From an uncultured Bacteroidales bacterium (GTDB lineage: Bacteria > Bacteroidota > Bacteroidia > Bacteroidales > WCHB1-69), in contig CALECM010000090.1 in NCBI GenBank assembly GCA_937949745.1, positions 1 to 8,769 of the forward strand: a DNA stretch of 8,769 bases, read 5' to 3'. The position numbers and the translations under genes were made by a program. The notes under the pieces were generated by a model. That model did no database searches. It saw only the letters and a program-made list of their open reading frames with translations, and was not told the DNA's origin. How positions within the stretch are numbered: position 1 is the stretch's first letter; each line of letters opens with the position of its first letter. Of the stretch, positions 6,618 to 8,769 are shown one piece after another.

Positions 6618-6741
6618 TAATTTCCTGATTTACCGAACCCGTCATGCTTCATTTTGTTTAACAATACTACTCTTCCTGCCGAAGCCGGGAAAAATAATTT
6701 CATTTTTTTAAATACAATAGTATGAAATAAAATTATTATAT

Positions 6742-6772
6742 TTACATTTTAAATTTGAATTTAAAAATGTAA
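6742..6772. promoter_or_regulatory. Large imperfect palindrome, candidate operator of the second TetR
   Basis: The arms TTACATTTT (6742-6750) and AAAATGTAA (6764-6772) are perfect inverted repeats of 9 bp. The interior continues the symmetry, so 13 of 15 position pairs match about a centre at 6757. The palindrome covers the -7 box at 6750-6757 and lies 28-58 bp upstream of the tetR start. A bound dimer would block the promoter. The surrounding DNA is very AT-rich, which raises the chance of accidental symmetry. Confidence 0.5.
6750..6757 (+). promoter_or_regulatory. Possible -7 box of the tetR-efflux operon
   Basis: TAAATTTG fits TAnnTTTG and would start transcription near 6763-6767, about 35 nt before the ATG at 6800. 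It sits inside the palindrome described above. No -33 element is clear, and the AT-rich background makes chance matches likely. Confidence 0.4.
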
Positions 6773-6799
6773 TTTAAATTATAGATTTAAATATTGATT

Positions 6800-7420
6800 A
6801 TGGAAAAGATGAAGTCAAATACAGAACAACTGATCCTGGAGGCGGCGGAAAAGGTTTTCCTGTCACAGGGATTTGAAAAAACCAAGATCAGCGACATTGC
6901 CAGGCTTGCCGGAGCCAATAACGCGTTGATCAACTATTACTTCCGTTCCAAAGAAAACCTGTTCAACAAGGTGGTAGCCGGAAAAATAGAATTATTGGCT
7001 AATTCGATGAAAATTGTTACCGGCCGTAACAAACCTTTTCTGGAAACCATTAAAGATTTTACCGAAGCACAGCATGATTTTTTCCGGGAAAACGAGAAAC
7101 TTCCCCAATTTATCCTTAGTGAAGTTTTTACCGATAATGAAAAAGCCGCACTTTTCAGGGATACCCTCATCCCGGTTATTTTACAGGCCACCGGACAATT
7201 GGAAAAGTCGTTAAATGAAGAGATAAAAAAAGGAAACGTCCGGAAAATTAACATGGTGGATTTACTATATATGATTACTTCATTAAATGTGCTATCCTTT
7301 ATGGTATCTCCTCTTATCAGCCCTAACGCACCAAATCCCATTAGCAGCAGCTTTTCACAGGTTATGGAAGACCGTAAAAATAAAAATGTAGATATCGTGA
7401 TGACTTACTTAAAACTATAG
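6800..7420 (+). CDS. TetR-family transcriptional regulator (efflux operon)
   Basis: This 206-residue DNA-binding regulator is first in an operon with a TolC-type gene. The N-terminal domain shows the TetR pattern: helix 1 EQLILEAAEKVFLSQGFEKT, helix-turn-helix at about residues 29-48 (KISDIARLAGANNALINYYF) and FRSKENLFNKVV. The C-terminal half (about 60-206) is the ligand and dimer domain with no recognisable motif. I chose ATG 6800; a TTG at 6794 would add only two residues. The tolC-like gene begins 5 bp after the stop, so the regulator and pump components are made from one transcript. TetR genes heading outer-membrane-factor, fusion-protein and ABC operons are common in Bacteroidota and usually repress their own operon until an inducer binds. 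That role is inferred here. It is clearly a different protein from the other TetR in the window. Confidence 0.92.
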   Translation: MEKMKSNTEQLILEAAEKVFLSQGFEKTKISDIARLAGANNALINYYFRSKENLFNKVVAGKIELLANSMKIVTGRNKPFLETIKDFTEAQHDFFRENEKLPQFILSEVFTDNEKAALFRDTLIPVILQATGQLEKSLNEEIKKGNVRKINMVDLLYMITSLNVLSFMVSPLISPNAPNPISSSFSQVMEDRKNKNVDIVMTYLKL

Positions 7421-7425
7421 CGACA

Positions 7426-8712
7426 ATGAAAAATTTTTGGCTAACCTTACTTTTTTGGTTTGCAGCGCTGATGATTCATGGGCAAATCACATTGGAATAT
7501 TGCCAGCAAATGGCAAGGAAAAATTACCCGCTCATCAGGCAGTATAATTTGATAGAACAGTCCGCTAAATATAATATCTCGCAAATCCACAAGGCCTATT
7601 TACCGCAAATATCATTGAACGGAAAAGCCACCTGGCAATCCGACGCGCTGCGTTTTCCCGAGGAATTTTCCGACCTGCTTGACCAGATAGGTGCCAGTAT
7701 CGATTTTCCTCCTCAGGACCAATATAACATCGCATTGGAATTAACCCAGACCATTTGGGACGGTGGTATTACTTCCGGACAAAAAAAATCGGTCGACGCA
7801 CAGAAAGAGGTGGATAAAAATAATCTCGAAGTAAATCTTTACGCACTGGTAAAACAAATTAACCAGCTATTCTTCTCTGTTTTATTGATCGACGAACAAA
7901 TAAAACAAAACAATTTACTGCTTGAAGAACTGGAACGGAATTATAAAACAGTACTCTCCTATGTGGACGCCGGAATAGCTCACCAATCAGATCTGGATGA
8001 AGTGACTGTTGAAATACTTTCCGCCGAACAACGTGACATGGAGATGAAAACTTCCAGGAAAACATTTATCCGGATGTTGAATATTTTCATAGGAGAGGAA
8101 ATCGGAGACAGAACTCTTATCAAACCTTCCGCCGACTATGATGGAACAGAAAATATCCATCGTCCGGAACTTAAACTTTTCGATGCCCAAATCAGGTTAT
8201 TCGATACGCAAAGCGGTACTTTATGGAATAGAGGCATGCCCCGAATCGCGCTTTTCGCCCAGGGAGCCTATGGTAATCCCGGATTAAATATGTTCGAAAG
8301 CGGTTTTAAACCCTATTTTATCGGTGGCATACAACTTGCGTGGAATTTCAGCGGCTTTTATACCAATAAAAATGAAAAACAGCTTCTGGGAGTTCAAAAG
8401 CAACAGGTTGAAATACAACGGGAAACATTCCTCTTTAACACCCGCCAGGAAATAGAGCAGAAAAACGGGGAGATTGAAAAGCTCCGGAACCTGTTGATAA
8501 AAGACGATGAAATTATCAAATTGCGGGAAAATATCCAGGAAACGGCTGAGTTCAAAGTGGAGAACGGCACAATGAGCGTCAACGAACTCCTGCGGAGTAT
8601 TAATTCCGCGAATATCGCCAGACAAAACCGGTCTTACCACGAAATAGAATTACTTTTAGCCGTCTGGCAATTAAGAACGGAAACAGGAATAGAATTGAAT
8701 CACTCAAAATAA
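7426..8712 (+). CDS. TolC-family outer membrane efflux protein
   Basis: This is the outer membrane channel subunit of a tripartite efflux or type I secretion system. The 428-residue precursor has a signal peptide (MKNFWLTLLFWFAALMIHGQ, cleavage probably after Gly19 or Gln20). The mature protein begins ITLEYCQQMARKNYPLIRQY, the usual first helix of outer membrane efflux proteins. Two related halves are visible, each with long amphipathic helices (about 120-215 and 310-420) and a beta segment (YLPQISLNGKATW near 60, then GMPRIALFAQGAYG near 270). This is the duplicated OEP layout that trimerises into a barrel and periplasmic tunnel. The length is slightly short, as is common for Bacteroidota members. 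It follows the tetR gene by 5 bp and precedes another gene by 16 bp. Cargo is unknown. Confidence 0.93.
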   Translation: MKNFWLTLLFWFAALMIHGQITLEYCQQMARKNYPLIRQYNLIEQSAKYNISQIHKAYLPQISLNGKATWQSDALRFPEEFSDLLDQIGASIDFPPQDQYNIALELTQTIWDGGITSGQKKSVDAQKEVDKNNLEVNLYALVKQINQLFFSVLLIDEQIKQNNLLLEELERNYKTVLSYVDAGIAHQSDLDEVTVEILSAEQRDMEMKTSRKTFIRMLNIFIGEEIGDRTLIKPSADYDGTENIHRPELKLFDAQIRLFDTQSGTLWNRGMPRIALFAQGAYGNPGLNMFESGFKPYFIGGIQLAWNFSGFYTNKNEKQLLGVQKQQVEIQRETFLFNTRQEIEQKNGEIEKLRNLLIKDDEIIKLRENIQETAEFKVENGTMSVNELLRSINSANIARQNRSYHEIELLLAVWQLRTETGIELNHSK

Positions 8713-8717
8713 ATCAT

Positions 8718-8722
8718 AAGGA
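8718..8722 (+). promoter_or_regulatory. Shine-Dalgarno-like AAGGA before the last gene
   Basis: AAGGA lies 6 nt before the ATG at 8729, ideal spacing. It is the clearest ribosome binding site in the window and supports the start of the following truncated gene. Confidence 0.5.
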
Positions 8723-8728
8723 ACTAAA

Positions 8729-8769
8729 ATGAAAAAAGTTGATTATAAGATAAAAAAACAGATTAAAAT
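8729..8769 (+). CDS. Start of a downstream operon gene (truncated), possibly membrane fusion protein
   Basis: Only the first 13 codons are present, reading MKKVDYKIKKQIK, a lysine-rich cytoplasmic start. The ATG has an AAGGA site 6 nt upstream and lies 16 bp after the tolC-like stop, so it is very likely the next gene of the operon. Operons of the form tetR-tolC usually continue with an HlyD/AcrA-type membrane fusion protein and then ABC or RND pump genes, which makes a fusion protein the best guess. The visible residues do not prove it. No signal peptide or motif can be judged from this fragment. Confidence 0.55.
   Translation, partial: MKKVDYKIKKQIK

Noticed and set aside
6604..6626. Hairpin AGGAA...TTCCT around the lipoprotein stop codon as a terminator
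   Set aside because: The stem is short with AT-rich interior and mismatches, and no T-run follows directly, so it does not meet the pattern of an intrinsic terminator.
6673..6711. Weak hairpin TTCCTG/CGGGAA followed at a distance by a T-run after the lipoprotein gene
   Set aside because: The stem has only six pairs including a wobble, and the T-run starts about 17 nt after it, so termination here is not supported.
6937..7341. Minus-strand open frame of 134 codons inside the second tetR
   Set aside because: It is antisense to a clear TetR gene, rich in Ser, Phe and Ile as expected of a shadow frame, with no own promoter or ribosome site.
1..8769. Possible mobile element, phage, CRISPR or defence system
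   Set aside because: No transposase, integrase, terminal inverted repeats, direct-repeat arrays or defence-protein motifs were seen on either strand; all sizeable genes belong to ordinary metabolic, regulatory or transport families, apart from one small lipoprotein.

Overview
The window looks like a chromosomal segment of an anaerobic or facultative member of the Bacteroidota, probably Bacteroidales. Three observations support this. Three sites match the Bacteroidota -7 promoter consensus TAnnTTTG. Most starts lack a Shine-Dalgarno sequence. The gene content (class III anaerobic ribonucleotide reductase, TetR-controlled efflux genes, TolC-type outer membrane protein, small lipoprotein) fits that group. 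No genus can be named from the sequence alone.

Left part, minus strand (1-3135): a TetR-family regulator is followed by two overlapping ABC half-transporter genes (permease fused to ATPase), the second cut by the window edge. An intrinsic terminator whose stem contains the regulator's stop codon separates the regulator from the transporter pair, so the pair is probably transcribed mainly from its own promoter. The two half-transporters most likely form a heterodimer. The D-loop wording ATAFADPENE recalls siderophore/heme-type exporters-fold systems (IrtAB, YbtPQ), but the substrate cannot be read from the sequence.

Middle part, plus strand (3315-6180): a TACTTTTG promoter box leads directly into a cobalamin (B12) riboswitch, then nrdD (anaerobic ribonucleoside-triphosphate reductase) and nrdG (its radical-SAM activase), which overlap by 23 bp. 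The likely logic is that B12 represses the B12-independent reductase. This predicts a B12-dependent class II reductase (NrdJ) elsewhere in the genome. It is the most informative feature of the window. The pattern of B12 riboswitches over B12-independent isozymes is known in outline, so it is not a new type of system.

Right part, plus strand (6210-8769): a small orphan lipoprotein gene has its own TACTTTTG promoter box. After an AT-rich gap, a second, unrelated TetR regulator heads an operon with a TolC-family outer membrane efflux protein and the first codons of a further gene, by context probably an HlyD/AcrA-type membrane fusion protein. A large imperfect palindrome overlaps the -7 box of this operon and is a good candidate for the regulator's own operator.

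I found no transposon, CRISPR array, tRNA, rRNA or phage signature. I see no clearly novel multi-gene system. The points worth a second look are regulatory: the riboswitch-nrdDG unit, the candidate operators, and the stop codon placed inside a terminator.
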